From Sphingobacterium hotanense (GTDB lineage: Bacteria > Bacteroidota > Bacteroidia > Sphingobacteriales > Sphingobacteriaceae), in assembly GCF_008274825.1 (NCBI RefSeq), contig NZ_CP030848.1, forward strand, positions 2,356,001-2,420,000: a DNA stretch of 64,000 nucleotides. Reading direction: 5' to 3'. Of this stretch, positions 7,513 to 17,743 are shown piece by piece; within the stretch, counting starts at the first letter, position 1; the number at the start of each line of letters is the position of its first letter. The translations under genes were made by a program, and so were the position numbers. The notes beneath the pieces were generated by a model. It made no database searches and was not told the origin of the DNA. It saw nothing but the letters and a program-made list of their open reading frames with translations.

Positions 7513-9252
7513 TTATTTGCTTGGATAACCTGGATTTTGAACAAATTGATCCCGATTAGTCACTTTATCCAATTCAGATTGAGGAACAGGTCGCAGTACA
7601 TGAATATCTTGTACTCCGACAGCATCAGGATTAAATGCCTTTGATCTTTCCGCCAACTTATGAGTCCGTTTCAAATCAAACCATCGAAGCATCTCGCCCC
7701 CTAGTTCTCTTGCTCGCTCATCAAGCAGAAAATCTAATGTAATGTTAGAGGCGCTGACAGGAAGAGATGTAGAAGTCTTTCGTGCTCTTTCTCTTAATTT
7801 GTGGATGTAGTTCGCTGCCCCTGCTTTATCATTCAAATTGTATGCGCATTCAGCTGCATTTAAGTATATTTCTCCTAAACGCAATATGATGACGTCCTTA
7901 TGCGAAGCTTCCTCTTTTGGCACTTTTCTCGACGGATCTAAATGTTTAGTCATTGTATGGTGCCAACTTCTCGCAGCAGGTTTTGGAGTACCATTGGCAT
8001 CATAAATATGGTTTAAGCCATCAATAGCAATACCACGCTTAGCATAAGCCTGAGCGGTGGCTTCATCGACATCGTATAAAGGTTTAAAAAGCACGGTATC
8101 CGTGGGTTTTCCATCCTTGAAAGGCACACCGTAATCACTCTCCGATTGTGTACTTTCATTCCAGAGTGCTCTCCAAACGGTTTGAATTGTTCCCTCGGTC
8201 CTCTTATCTTCAGAAGCGTTAAACAATTTTAAAAAGTATCTCGTCATCATCGCATGTCGGTATTCACGTCCATAATAAATGGAGTGTCCATACATTCTAG
8301 GTACGATTTGTCCGGTTCTGGCAGAACGATTATAATTTCCTACCCAATATCGATGTAAACCATGTCCTCCAGTCGACAAATCGCTTGTGTTAAATTTATC
8401 CTCTGCAGAGAACTGAACAGCCCAGATTGTTTCAGCGTTGCCTTCATTCTTCACGTCGAATATATCTTCGAAATTAGGCAATAAACTGTACTGATAGTTA
8501 TTGATGACATTGTCGGCCAGTTGCTTGGCTTCCGTGTAAAGTTTCTCTTTGCTATCATATCCCGACGCAGTAATCACGGTCTGATTATATCCAGCTAAAG
8601 CCAATAAGATGCGGGTTTTCATTGCATCCGCGGCAGGTTTTGTTAGGCGTCCGCGTTCGGCAGAACTAAGCGGCAGGTCCACTATCGCAGTGTTGATATC
8701 ACTTAAGATGCGCTTGTAAAATACTTCAATAGGCTGTTGATTACCATCAGTAAGTATTGAATTGGTAGATTTTTCAGCAAAATGTGCTCCTGTCCCCCAG
8801 CTTTCTACTATCATCAAATTGAACCACGCTCTAAAGAAACTCAGCTCTCCTCTAACAGTTTCCGAACCATTAAAAGCTACAGTTTCCAAAGACTCTAATC
8901 CAAAATTCATGTTGTTGACTCCAGCATATAGGTGTCGCCAAAAAGTAGAAAAAGCTCCTAGCGTAGGCATGTTACTGGTATTACCAGATCCAATTTCTAT
9001 TGCATCGACGCTGTTCACTGAATAGGTCGTAATATCAGAAGGGTAGACACCAGTAAATCGTAAATCCTCAACTATATTCCGACACTGAAAATATTGAGAA
9101 ATGGAGAGGTTTTTCAACCCACTTTCAGTTGCCAAAAATGTTTCGTTGATCATACCTTTCGGTTCTTCTTCTAATATTTTGCTACAAGAAATAGTGGAAC
9201 CGATAAGAATAGCAAGGCAAATATTAAAGCTTATATATTTATTTTTTTTCAT
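7513..9252 (-). CDS. SusD/RagB-family nutrient-binding lipoprotein
   Basis: This 579-residue lipoprotein (signal ending GSTISC, Cys23) is the surface-exposed lid that works with a SusC channel. Typical SusD features are the tetratricopeptide-like N-terminal half, the LGEIYLNAAECAYNLNDKAGA segment, and the C-terminal ELGGEMLRWFDLKRTHKL and NPGYPSK motifs. It lies 10 bases downstream of a susC gene that is broken in this sequence, so it may have lost its partner. The ligand is not known. Confidence 0.9.
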   Translation of the reverse strand: MKKNKYISFNICLAILIGSTISCSKILEEEPKGMINETFLATESGLKNLSISQYFQCRNIVEDLRFTGVYPSDITTYSVNSVDAIEIGSGNTSNMPTLGAFSTFWRHLYAGVNNMNFGLESLETVAFNGSETVRGELSFFRAWFNLMIVESWGTGAHFAEKSTNSILTDGNQQPIEVFYKRILSDINTAIVDLPLSSAERGRLTKPAADAMKTRILLALAGYNQTVITASGYDSKEKLYTEAKQLADNVINNYQYSLLPNFEDIFDVKNEGNAETIWAVQFSAEDKFNTSDLSTGGHGLHRYWVGNYNRSARTGQIVPRMYGHSIYYGREYRHAMMTRYFLKLFNASEDKRTEGTIQTVWRALWNESTQSESDYGVPFKDGKPTDTVLFKPLYDVDEATAQAYAKRGIAIDGLNHIYDANGTPKPAARSWHHTMTKHLDPSRKVPKEEASHKDVIILRLGEIYLNAAECAYNLNDKAGAANYIHKLRERARKTSTSLPVSASNITLDFLLDERARELGGEMLRWFDLKRTHKLAERSKAFNPDAVGVQDIHVLRPVPQSELDKVTNRDQFVQNPGYPSK

Positions 9253-9262
9253 GTCAATACTT

Positions 9263-12200
9263 TTATAGAGTTAAGTTTAATCCCAATACAAAAACACGAT
9301 ATGCAGAATAATCGAAATTTGGCGATTGAGGATCCAGGTCTTTATCTTGCTTATATAAATAGAAAGGATTTCTAGCACGACCATACAAATTAAGTGTTTT
9401 GAAAGGACCAACTTTTTCGCTAAATGAATATCCTAAGGAGATTTCTTGAACATTGATGTAACCTGCTTTACGGATACCAAAAAGATTTGCTCTCTGTTCT
9501 ACGGCACGGTTTAGATACGGGTATTCGCCACTCGGATTATCTGGTGTCCAATAATTACCGGCTAGAGCCTGTGGTCCCCATCTTGTACCATCATAGAATA
9601 TATTACCTCCAAGCATGCTGCTCTCTACAAGATGGCCAAATTTACCCTCCAAGGCGATAGCAAGGTTAAAACCTCGATAAGTAAAGCTATTTCTTATGAA
9701 GCCTCCAAATTTTGGAGACGTCTGGCCCAATACTACTCGATCGTGATCAGATCGATTACCCCGTCGTTATTGACGTCTCTAAGTTTTGGATCTCCAGGTT
9801 TTCTTTGATAAACCGCTGCTGCGTCCTTTTCTTCGGATTGCCATATTCCTAATTTATCGTAATCATAAAACACACCGATAGGAGAACCGATAAACCACTT
9901 ATTTCCAACCATATCCTCGTCTGTCAAAAGACTGACGATTTTTTCTCGATTAGTGTAGAAATTGAGAGTTGTACTCCATGAAAAATTATCTCTAACGATA
10001 TTGTTTGAAGTAACCATCGCTTCGAAACCTGTATTACTTGTACTACCAATATTTTGGAAAACGCTAGCTGGAGACGATCCAACACCTGATGAGCCAGGAC
10101 TTTCAGATCCTGAAAAATCTGGTAAGCTTCTCTTCATTAGTAAATCCGTTGTTGCTGTTTTGTAAAACTCTAAGGTTCCACTAAGGCGATTGGACCAAAG
10201 TCCGAAGTCTAAACCAAAATTATAAGTACCAGAATACTCCCATCCCAATTCTTTATTTACCAAACCTCCCAACTTGTATCCATAATAGGTTTTTTCTCCA
10301 AAGTTATAAGTCGCTTGCATTGTATTGGCTAAAGTTGAATATGGGGCAATTGCGGAATTACCAACCACACCGTAGCTTCCTCTTAACTTTAAAGAGTTCA
10401 CTATTTTCGAATCAAAGAATTCCTCCTCGTTGATTACCCAGGCTGCAGACACTGCCGGAAAATAGCCCCATTTATTCCCATCCGCCAACACAGAAGAACC
10501 ATCTGCCAACACAGAAGAACCATCTGCTCTAAAAGAGAAATTAAGGAGGTATTTATTAGCATATCCATATTGAAATCGTCCAAGTAGCGAACCAAGTGTC
10601 CATTTTTCATAATCACTTCCAATCAAGATATTTTGGGTTGCAGAATTGAGATTCCAATCTTCAAGTTCCTCACCTGGGAATCCTTCTCCCGATGCAAAGA
10701 AACCGTTAGTTTTCTGCTGCTGATAACTAACAACGAAAGTTCCATTATAACTGTGCTTACCAAAGGTTTTGTCGTAGCTCAATATGTTGTCCCAAAGGAT
10801 TCCAATCCGCGATTCGTCAGCCTTGCGAGCGTAATCAGCACGACCATAACGTAACGTGGTCATTGATCCATAGTATTCACGACGTTTCTGTTGTGCTAGA
10901 TCAAGTCCGAAATTAGATCGAAGCTTAAATCCATCAAAAAAACTGTACTCTGCATATAATACGTTAAAGCTTTTAATGTAATTATCGTTATTGATATATG
11001 GTTCTTGGTAGTTTGCCAGTATATTCCAAGCCGCCGTTTGCTGCACTGAAGGATTCCATATCATATTACCTTCTGCATCGTACGGTGTGGCCGTTGGATT
11101 CATATACAAAAGATTTACATCAGGCGCCCAGAATAAATTTCGATCGCTATTTGAAAGACGAGACGACAATCCGATTTTCAACTCGTCATTGATGCGATGG
11201 TCAAGATTGACACTTAAATTGTACCTTTTGAAATCATTTGTCTTATAATAGCCTTCTTCATCACGATATCCTGCTAAAATCATCATTTGTGTTTTCTCTG
11301 AGCCGTGCGCAACACTAATGTTATGTTCTTGGTTCATGCTTTGCTTTCTATACATAAGATCCTGCCAATCGACAAACTGCCCACCTTTAACAATTTCAAG
11401 CTCTGCAGGTGCGAATACATCCTCGTCTTTCGGAATCCCTGATTCCCAGCCATTGTTATGGCTTGCTCTAAAGACGTCTCTTCGAAACTTTACATACTAT
11501 TCGCCGCTCATCATATTCGGAAAACGGGCCCTATTCATCCCGACATAGGTATTATAAGAAATTGAAGTTGGGCTATTTGCTTTTGCACGTCGCGTAGAGA
11601 CCAACACCACACCATTAGCACCTCGGCTTCCATAGATAGCCGTGGATGCAGCATCTTTCAATACTTCCATAGACTCTATATCATTCACAGGAATATCATC
11701 AATTGAGTTTCTTGGAATTCCATCGACAACATAACGAGGTTCATTACTTGCATTCAAAGACCTGTTACCGCGAATGCGGATTCTTGGCGCCGACCCTGGA
11801 GAGGTAACAGCACCAATGTCGACTCCAGATATTTTCCCTTGAAGCGCTTCCAAAGGATTTCCTGCAGGAATGGTATTCAGATCTTTCGCATTAACTGATG
11901 CGACAGCTCCGGTCAAGTCCCTTTTCTTCATTGCGCCGTATCCAACTACAACAACTTCCTCAAAATCTTGAGTCGTTGCTTCTAGGGTAATTGTTAAAAA
12001 CGACTCGGATGGAGCGATGTTGATTTCTTTTGAATTATAACCGACATTGCTAATTTGTAAAACTTTAGCATCAGATGATGCTTCCAAAGAGAATGACCCA
12101 TCATTTGCTGATAAAGTTCCTGCACCTGCAATATCTTTAAGTTTAATACTTACTCCTTCTAGGGCATTTCCCTCCATATCTGTAATCTTCCCACGAATTA

Positions 12201-12288
12201 TCCTCTCCTGGGCGAAAGATAAAAAGCCGATCATCATGAACAATACAACGATGGGCACTCCTCGAAAGTTAATAGTTCTTTTTATCAT
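9263..12288 (-). pseudogene. SusC/RagA-type TonB-dependent receptor, disrupted
   Basis: Three segments together make a full SusC. The N-terminal part (12288 down to 11497) has a signal peptide, a carboxypeptidase-D-like domain, the SusC motif VVVVGYGAMKKRDLTGAV and the plug. An in-frame TAG at 11497-11499 follows MMSGE; translation continues in the same frame with YVKFRRDVFRAS. Near 9747-9765 the frame shifts after DVNNDGVID; in the other frame the family sequence DHDRVVLGQTSPKFGG follows, consistent with a 2-base insertion. The barrel also has a duplicated GSSVLAD (21 bp, near 10484-10525). Sequencing error cannot be excluded for each lesion, but three in one gene favour real decay. Confidence 0.85.
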
Positions 12289-12319
12289 AATTGTTTTATA
12301 TCGGTTAGCTAGGTTGCAA

Positions 12320-12338
12320 CTGTACGAATTCGTTACAG
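12320..12338. promoter_or_regulatory. Near-palindrome between susC and lacI-type gene
   Basis: CTGTACGAATTCGTTACAG is palindromic apart from a one-base offset. It lies about 32 bases upstream of the susC start. It could be part of the operator region for the divergent LacI-family regulator. Confidence 0.35.
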
Positions 12339-12398
12339 TAATTTAATTTAAGGAATCTTATCCTTTAGCATACAGCATAGTTCGCACAAAATCTACGC

Positions 12399-12418
12399 AA
12401 TCGATACCGGCAACGATT
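12399..12418. promoter_or_regulatory. Candidate LacI-family operator
   Basis: AATCGATACCGGCAACGATT matches its own reverse complement at 16 of 20 positions, with a central CCGG. A 20-base dyad with a central CpG is the usual form of LacI/GalR-family operators. It lies 62 bases upstream of the lacI-type start, in the divergent control region. Confidence 0.45.
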
Positions 12419-12480
12419 GCATTAGTGAGTGAAGTTCTCGCTAATTTTAATTATCTTGTTATAATCAACCACTATAATCT

Positions 12481-13488
12481 ATGTATAAGCCAATTACGAT
12501 CAAGGATATTGCTCAAGCATTAGCTATATCGCCATCTACGGTATCCCGAGCATTAAGCGATAGTTATGAGATTAATGAAGAAACCAAGAAGCGTATTATT
12601 CAATATGCCGAGAAGCATATGTATAAAAGGAATCCCAACGCATCAAGTTTGCGTCGAGGTCGGAGTTATACTATCGGCGTCGTAGTTTGCGAAGTCGCGA
12701 ACAGCTTTTTCTCACAAGTAATAAGCGGAATTGAATCTGTTGCGTATAGTAAGGGCTATCATGTGATCTTGTCTCAAAGCCACGATTCGTACGAAAGAGA
12801 GGTGCTGAATATTCAACATCTAGCAAACAGTTCGGTTGATGGTCTGCTGATTTCAATGTCAGCAGAAACAATGGATTTCTCTCATATAGTCGATCTTCAT
12901 ACGCGAGGTTTACCATTTGTATTCTTCGATAGGATTATCAATGAATTCGAAACTCATACGGTAACTGCAAATAATAAAGAAGGAGCAAGACAGGCAACAC
13001 AGTCATTAATTGACAGAGGGTACAAGAATATTGCTCACTTAGCCAACGCCCCACATCTATCTATCACTAAAGAACGATTAGAAGGTTTTAAGCAAGCACT
13101 ACAGCAGAATGATCTACCCTTCGATAAATCGCTGGTTAGATACTGCGTTTCTGGAGGAAGGAATCAGCAAGAAATTGAAGAAGGAGTCGGTTATTTATCC
13201 AATCATGATAGAGAGGTGGATGCAATATTTGTTGCAAGTGACCGTCTCAGTATGGGTTGTATTCAAGCGTATCATCAGGTAAAACCTTTAGACCCTCCCC
13301 CTGCTATTGCCGGCTTTTCAAATTCTGACACCCTTAATATGTTATATAGAGATTTTACCTGCATTCGGCAACCAGCTTTTGAAATGGGGCGTGCGGCGAT
13401 GGAAAAGCTTATCCACCTAATTGAAAGCCGACATCCCGTTTATTCTTTTGACAAAATCGTATTGGAAACAGAGATGATAATTAACTAA
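12481..13488 (+). CDS. LacI-family transcriptional regulator
   Basis: The 335-residue protein starts with a LacI helix-turn-helix (TIKDIAQALAISPSTVSRAL, about residues 6-25) and hinge, followed by a periplasmic-binding-protein-like effector domain beginning at YTIGVVV. The motif VDAIFVASDRLSMG is typical of the second lobe. It is divergent from the susC/susD/DUF6807 locus and probably represses it until a sugar or sugar derivative binds. Two dyads lie in the shared upstream region. The regulator itself is intact although its susC target is broken. Confidence 0.9.
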   Translation: MYKPITIKDIAQALAISPSTVSRALSDSYEINEETKKRIIQYAEKHMYKRNPNASSLRRGRSYTIGVVVCEVANSFFSQVISGIESVAYSKGYHVILSQSHDSYEREVLNIQHLANSSVDGLLISMSAETMDFSHIVDLHTRGLPFVFFDRIINEFETHTVTANNKEGARQATQSLIDRGYKNIAHLANAPHLSITKERLEGFKQALQQNDLPFDKSLVRYCVSGGRNQQEIEEGVGYLSNHDREVDAIFVASDRLSMGCIQAYHQVKPLDPPPAIAGFSNSDTLNMLYRDFTCIRQPAFEMGRAAMEKLIHLIESRHPVYSFDKIVLETEMIIN

Positions 13489-13751
13489 TATTCGTTTCTT
13501 CCAAAATATAAATGCCATTGTAGCTGTTCTGGGAAGATGGACTGAGCGCATGCCAGTACCAATAGGAATTTCATTGATCATAAATTAAGCTAAGATAGCG
13601 CGTTCTAAGATGGTAGAATCGTTTCGGAATATCTTAAAAAATCAAAAAATCCCTAACAATAACTCATCCCTCTTGTTATATCCTTAGGATCAAGGAAAAT
13701 CAACTTGTGATAATCGCGATTTGAAATCCTTTTACTAAACCCCAATAAACT

Positions 13752-14732
13752 ATGGCAATTAAAGCAGAAAAAGACCCGAAAATCAGTAAGGATATCAGAG
13801 CATTTTTGAAAGAATTAAATAGTTCAGGTGGCAAGCCTATGGAAGAAATGACTCCTGAGGAAGCTCGAAAAGTACTTGAAGATGCACAGAAATCCGTTGA
13901 GGTAGATGTATCTGGTATTATAGAAAAAGAAATGGAGATCAGCAAAGACGGCTTAACCGTTAAATCTATTGTGATCAAACCAAGCGACAAGAAGGACGAA
14001 AAGCTACCAGTATTTATCTTTATCCATGGTGGTGGCTGGGTATTGGGCGACTATCCGACTCACAAGCGGTTAGTTCGCGATCTTGTGGTGCATTCTGGCG
14101 CTGCGGCTGTATTTGTTGACTATTCTAGATCGCCGGAAGCAAAATATCCAACAGCGATCAACGAGATATATGCTGTAACCGAATGGGTTGCTGAGCATGG
14201 CGATGAAATCGGCGTTGATGGCAAAAATCTCGCTATCGCGGGAAATAGTGTTGGTGGTAATATGAGTGCGGTAACCTGTTTAATGGCGAAAGATAAAGGC
14301 GGTCCTGCCATCAAGTTTCAACTGTTGTTATGGCCGGTTACTGATGCGGACTTCAATCGCGCTTCATTTAAAGAGTATGCGGAAGAGCGTTTCTTAACGG
14401 CCAATATGATGAAGTGGATGTGGGACAATTATCTCCCTGAGGAGGAAAAACGAAAGGAATACTACGCAACACCTTTCAATGCTCCACTCGACAAATTAAA
14501 AAGCCTACCTCCTGCTTTGGTTCAATTAGCAGAAAACGATATCCTTTATGATGAAGGACTGGACTATGCACGCAAGCTAGATGAAGCGGGCGTCCCAACA
14601 TTAATACAAACCTTTAATGGTTTTATCCATGATTTTGGACTTCTTAATCCGCTAGACCATATCCCTGCAGTAAAATTCGCGACAGAATTAGCGGCGCTGG
14701 GCCTTAAAAAAGCCCTCTTTGGAACGAAATAG
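13752..14732 (+). CDS. Alpha/beta hydrolase, hormone-sensitive-lipase family
   Basis: This 326-residue cytoplasmic protein is a family IV (HSL-type) esterase. The oxyanion-hole motif HGGGW is at residues 92-96 and the nucleophile motif GNSVGG places Ser166 at the nucleophile position; the usual form is GDSAGG, so Asn and Val are variants. The acid is probably in LAENDILYDEG and the His in FIHDFG near the C-terminus. The first 60 residues form the cap and are rich in Glu and Lys. Substrate is unknown. A terminator follows, so the gene appears monocistronic. Confidence 0.85.
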   Translation: MAIKAEKDPKISKDIRAFLKELNSSGGKPMEEMTPEEARKVLEDAQKSVEVDVSGIIEKEMEISKDGLTVKSIVIKPSDKKDEKLPVFIFIHGGGWVLGDYPTHKRLVRDLVVHSGAAAVFVDYSRSPEAKYPTAINEIYAVTEWVAEHGDEIGVDGKNLAIAGNSVGGNMSAVTCLMAKDKGGPAIKFQLLLWPVTDADFNRASFKEYAEERFLTANMMKWMWDNYLPEEEKRKEYYATPFNAPLDKLKSLPPALVQLAENDILYDEGLDYARKLDEAGVPTLIQTFNGFIHDFGLLNPLDHIPAVKFATELAALGLKKALFGTK

Positions 14733-14774
14733 AGCGCGGTTAGGACGATAAGACTGATCGTTAGCTTAGATTAG

Positions 14775-14831
14775 ATAGCACCGCCGAGGAAAGAATTCCG
14801 TTCAGGAATCCCGGCTGTGCTATTTTATTTT
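14775..14831 (+). terminator. Terminator of esterase gene
   Basis: GATAGCAC-c-GCCG pairs with CGGC-t-GTGCTATTT around a loop of about 24 bases that itself contains AATTCC/GGAAT complementarity, and is followed by a T-rich tract. Confidence 0.6.
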
Positions 14832-14983
14832 GGAAGTTTTTCTTTTCAACGGTTATTAAGAACTTTAATACGAAGGACGTTTCAATGTAAGCATGAAAGT
14901 TTTTTACGCAATTGAGGCTAGTAAATACGATTAATAAATTAAATTAGTAATAGCTATACAAAACATCCCAAAATATTTAAGCC

Positions 14984-15331
14984 ATGCTGACCAATATACA
15001 TCCCAAAATCCCAATGCGAGATATGCGTATCAGTAAAGCATTTTACATCGATCAACTCGGATTTAATCAGGTTGGTGGAGATTATGAAGGCTATCTGATG
15101 ATTAAAAAAGATCAGATCGAGCTGCACCTTTTCGAGTTCAAGGAATTAATTCCAGAAGAGAACTACCGTATGATCTATGTCAGAACCGACAATATTGACG
15201 CATTATATCAACAGTATCTCCAAAAAAACATAAGTATCCACCCCAACGCGCCTTTGCAGCAAAAACCTTGGGGCAAGGAATTCTCCATCCTCGATCCAGA
15301 TTCTAATTTGATAACTTTCGGAGAGCAATAA
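14984..15331 (+). CDS. VOC-superfamily protein, bleomycin-resistance-like
   Basis: The 115-residue protein has the paired beta-alpha-beta-beta-beta units of the vicinal-oxygen-chelate fold. Family signatures are PMRDMRISKAFYIDQLGF at the start, the WGKEFSILDPDSNLITFGE end and the central IELHLFEF strand. This architecture is shared by glyoxalases, dioxygenases and the antibiotic-sequestering bleomycin-resistance proteins; length and pattern resemble the last group most. Whether it binds an antibiotic is unknown. Confidence 0.8.
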   Translation: MLTNIHPKIPMRDMRISKAFYIDQLGFNQVGGDYEGYLMIKKDQIELHLFEFKELIPEENYRMIYVRTDNIDALYQQYLQKNISIHPNAPLQQKPWGKEFSILDPDSNLITFGEQ

Positions 15332-15432
15332 ACTCCTTAGCGACATTCAATCCAAAATTGTATATTTAATCATTACAGATTTAACCCTTATACAGAATTT
15401 ATCAGAACTCATTAAACCTCGCTAAGCAATTC

Positions 15433-15825
15433 TTGAAATCACTACCTATATATAGCATACTGCAGGGTTTAATCGCGCTAGTTTGGCTTATCAATGGACT
15501 TCTATGCAAAATATTGAACCTAGTGCCGAGACATCAGCAGATCGTCGAGCGCATTTTGGGAGAACCCCATGCCCGACTCTTAACCATTTTGATCGGCATA
15601 GCTGAAATTATGATGGTAGTGTGGATACTTAGCAGATGGAATGCACGATTATGCGCCATCACACAGATTGTAGTCATTGGCGTAATGAATATCATCGAAT
15701 TAATACTTGCAAAAGATCTATTACTTTGGGGAAGACTGAACATCGTTTTCGCATTTGCCTTTATGGTATTAATCTACCTCAAGGAATTCAGACTAAAACC
15801 TACGAAGAACAACAGTAGCTCATGA
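15433..15825 (+). CDS. DoxX-like membrane protein
   Basis: This 130-residue protein has about four hydrophobic segments and resembles the DoxX-like family (segment LVWLINGLLCKILN, then a loop and GEPHARLLTILIGIAEIMM). The start codon is TTG at 15433; no ATG occurs in frame until the third quarter of the first half, so TTG is the reasonable choice. Its stop overlaps the next start as ATGA, which shows translational coupling. It is the first gene of a four-gene operon. Confidence 0.7.
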   Translation: MKSLPIYSILQGLIALVWLINGLLCKILNLVPRHQQIVERILGEPHARLLTILIGIAEIMMVVWILSRWNARLCAITQIVVIGVMNIIELILAKDLLLWGRLNIVFAFAFMVLIYLKEFRLKPTKNNSSS

Positions 15826-16556
15826 TTTCGCTAAAGAATCACCACTTCGCTGTCGAGGCGTTTTTCGAACGCTCGCTGGTGCTTACTTTCGCAGTTCCTA
15901 AAGATGAATTAAGCGAAACCATTCCGCCCTGCTTAAAATTGGACGTATATGACGAGCAATGGGCGTTCATAGCCGTAGCCATGGTTCAGACAAAGAACTT
16001 AAAACCCAAAGGTTTTCCAAAAATATTTGCTAATGATTTCTTCCTGATCGGATACCGCATTTTTGTCAAATATCGCGATAATCGCGGAAGGACACTTCGT
16101 GGTCTTTATATCCTAAAGTCTGAAACCGACAGTAAGCGAATGGAATTCCTTGGCAACATCTTTACAAAGTACAGTTACACGACAACCGACATTCAATCTA
16201 TCCATTCCGACCAACAAGAAACTATTTTTTCGGATAAGTCGAAGTTCTCCATCAGCATCGCCCATACCGACACGGAGATTCCGCTACCTACTGGTTCAGT
16301 ATTTAAGTCCTGGAAGGAAGCGCGGCGGTATGCCGGTCCGCTACCATTCACTTTTAGCTTTGACGCGGCAAAGAAGGAGGTTCTAATTATCGAAGGCGTG
16401 AGAAAAGATTGGAATCCGAAACCTATTGCAGTAGTAAAGCATCAGCTCGATTTCCTCGAAAAGCTATCATTATCCCAATATCAACTAGCAAACGCATTTG
16501 CCATTTATAATATACCCTACTATTGGAAGAAAGGAAGAATAGAGAAATGGAAGTAA
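15822..16556 (+). CDS. DUF2071 (YqjF-like) protein
   Basis: The 244-residue soluble protein matches the DUF2071/YqjF family pattern: an N-terminal segment with PPCLKLDVYDEQWAFIAVA, a central YRIFVKYRDNRGRTLRGLYIL stretch and a conserved C-terminal half. No catalytic function is established for the family. Its start overlaps the DoxX-like stop by four bases and its end overlaps the methyltransferase gene, so the genes are expressed together. Confidence 0.75.
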   Translation: MISLKNHHFAVEAFFERSLVLTFAVPKDELSETIPPCLKLDVYDEQWAFIAVAMVQTKNLKPKGFPKIFANDFFLIGYRIFVKYRDNRGRTLRGLYILKSETDSKRMEFLGNIFTKYSYTTTDIQSIHSDQQETIFSDKSKFSISIAHTDTEIPLPTGSVFKSWKEARRYAGPLPFTFSFDAAKKEVLIIEGVRKDWNPKPIAVVKHQLDFLEKLSLSQYQLANAFAIYNIPYYWKKGRIEKWK

Positions 16557-17287
16557 GCAGAACGGCATTTCAAGGCATAAAGAATATCATTCGTTTCAAC
16601 TGGCATTTCTATGTTATCGCCGCTGTCAGCATTCTGCTGTTGATCGCCATTAGCCAGTTTCTATCGGGTATTCTAGTATATTTCATCTATGCAACAATTG
16701 GATTTACCATGCTCGGTATTCTCGCGTCGCTTGCTGTCTCCTATTATGTATACGATTATTCAGATCTCTATCAGCTTCACTGGATTGAAAAGGAAAACCC
16801 AAAACAGATACTTAGTGTCAATGCGGGGTTCGATGAAACGTCTGATCTGATCAAGAACAAGAAACCAAATACCACCTTAAGCATTATCGACTTCTATAAT
16901 CCAAACAAGCACACGGAAGTATCGATAAAACGAGCGAGAGAAAGATATCCATCTCCGAAAGAAACCATTTCGGTAGAAACGGATAAATTGCCCTTTTCAG
17001 ATAAAAGATTCGATCTAATCTTATGCGTTTTATCCGCACACGAAATACGGGATCAACGAGAAAGGACGAGGTTTTTTAAAGAGCTATCGCGCGTATTAGC
17101 TACTGAAGGGAAATTAATGGTCACGGAACATCTCAGAGATACAAATAACTTCTTAGCATTTCAAATTGGATTTTTTCACTTCTATAGTAAAGCCAATTGG
17201 ACAACAGTGTTCGAAGAAGCTGGATTAAAGATGAAAGAACTCCATAAGAATAATCCATTTATTTCAACATTTATTCTTACACATTAG
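16547..17287 (+). CDS. Membrane-anchored class I methyltransferase
   Basis: Two hydrophobic segments in the first 70 residues would anchor this protein in the membrane. A Rossmann methyltransferase domain follows, with a degenerate motif I (ILSVNAGFDET) and the typical later motifs LPFSDKRFDLILCVLSAHEI and ELSRVLATEGKLMVTEHL. Loss of the GxGxG loop in motif I is unusual. I prefer the ATG at 16547, preceded by a purine-rich GGAAGAA; an in-frame ATG at 16523 is also possible. The substrate may be a lipid or quinone-like molecule, which is a guess from membrane anchoring. Confidence 0.7.
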   Translation: MEVSRTAFQGIKNIIRFNWHFYVIAAVSILLLIAISQFLSGILVYFIYATIGFTMLGILASLAVSYYVYDYSDLYQLHWIEKENPKQILSVNAGFDETSDLIKNKKPNTTLSIIDFYNPNKHTEVSIKRARERYPSPKETISVETDKLPFSDKRFDLILCVLSAHEIRDQRERTRFFKELSRVLATEGKLMVTEHLRDTNNFLAFQIGFFHFYSKANWTTVFEEAGLKMKELHKNNPFISTFILTH

Positions 17288-17293
17288 TCTATA

Positions 17294-17686
17294 ATGGAAG
17301 TACATATCAACATCGTCGGGGCTCTCTTAATAATGCTTGCTACTATACATATCATCTTTCCTCGTTATTTCAACTGGAAAAATGAACTTGCGGGACTAAG
17401 CCTGATCAACCGGCAGATGATGCAGGTCCATACTTTCTTTCTTGCCTTCATCCTCTTCTTGATGGGAATTCTATGTCTGTCATCAGCAAGTGATCTCGTG
17501 TCAACCTCACTCGGAAAGCGAATCTGCCTAGGCTTTTCGATATTCTGGGGCCTCCGCGTGCTCTTTCAGTTTTTTATCTACTCTCCAAAACTATGGAGGG
17601 GAAAAGTAAAAGAAACAATCATTCATATCTTATTCACTTTGTTGTGGATCTATTTTACCCTTGTTTTCCTTTTTGTATCGATATGA
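17294..17686 (+). CDS. Four-helix membrane protein of unknown function
   Basis: This 130-residue protein has four predicted membrane helices with short loops (for example LLIMLATIHIIFPRYFNW and MMQVHTFFLAFILFLMG). His residues at the cytoplasmic or periplasmic ends of helices 1 and 2 could bind a cofactor, but no known motif is present. It lies six bases after the methyltransferase and ends the DoxX-like/DUF2071/methyltransferase operon. Confidence 0.6.
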   Translation: MEVHINIVGALLIMLATIHIIFPRYFNWKNELAGLSLINRQMMQVHTFFLAFILFLMGILCLSSASDLVSTSLGKRICLGFSIFWGLRVLFQFFIYSPKLWRGKVKETIIHILFTLLWIYFTLVFLFVSI

Positions 17687-17743
17687 GGGAAAAAGCATAT
17701 CGATTCCTACGCATAATCAGCAATTTTTCGTAAATTCTAGACC

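Noticed and set aside
13700..13990. Minus-strand open reading frame opposite the esterase start
   Set aside because: It is a shadow of the esterase gene in another frame.
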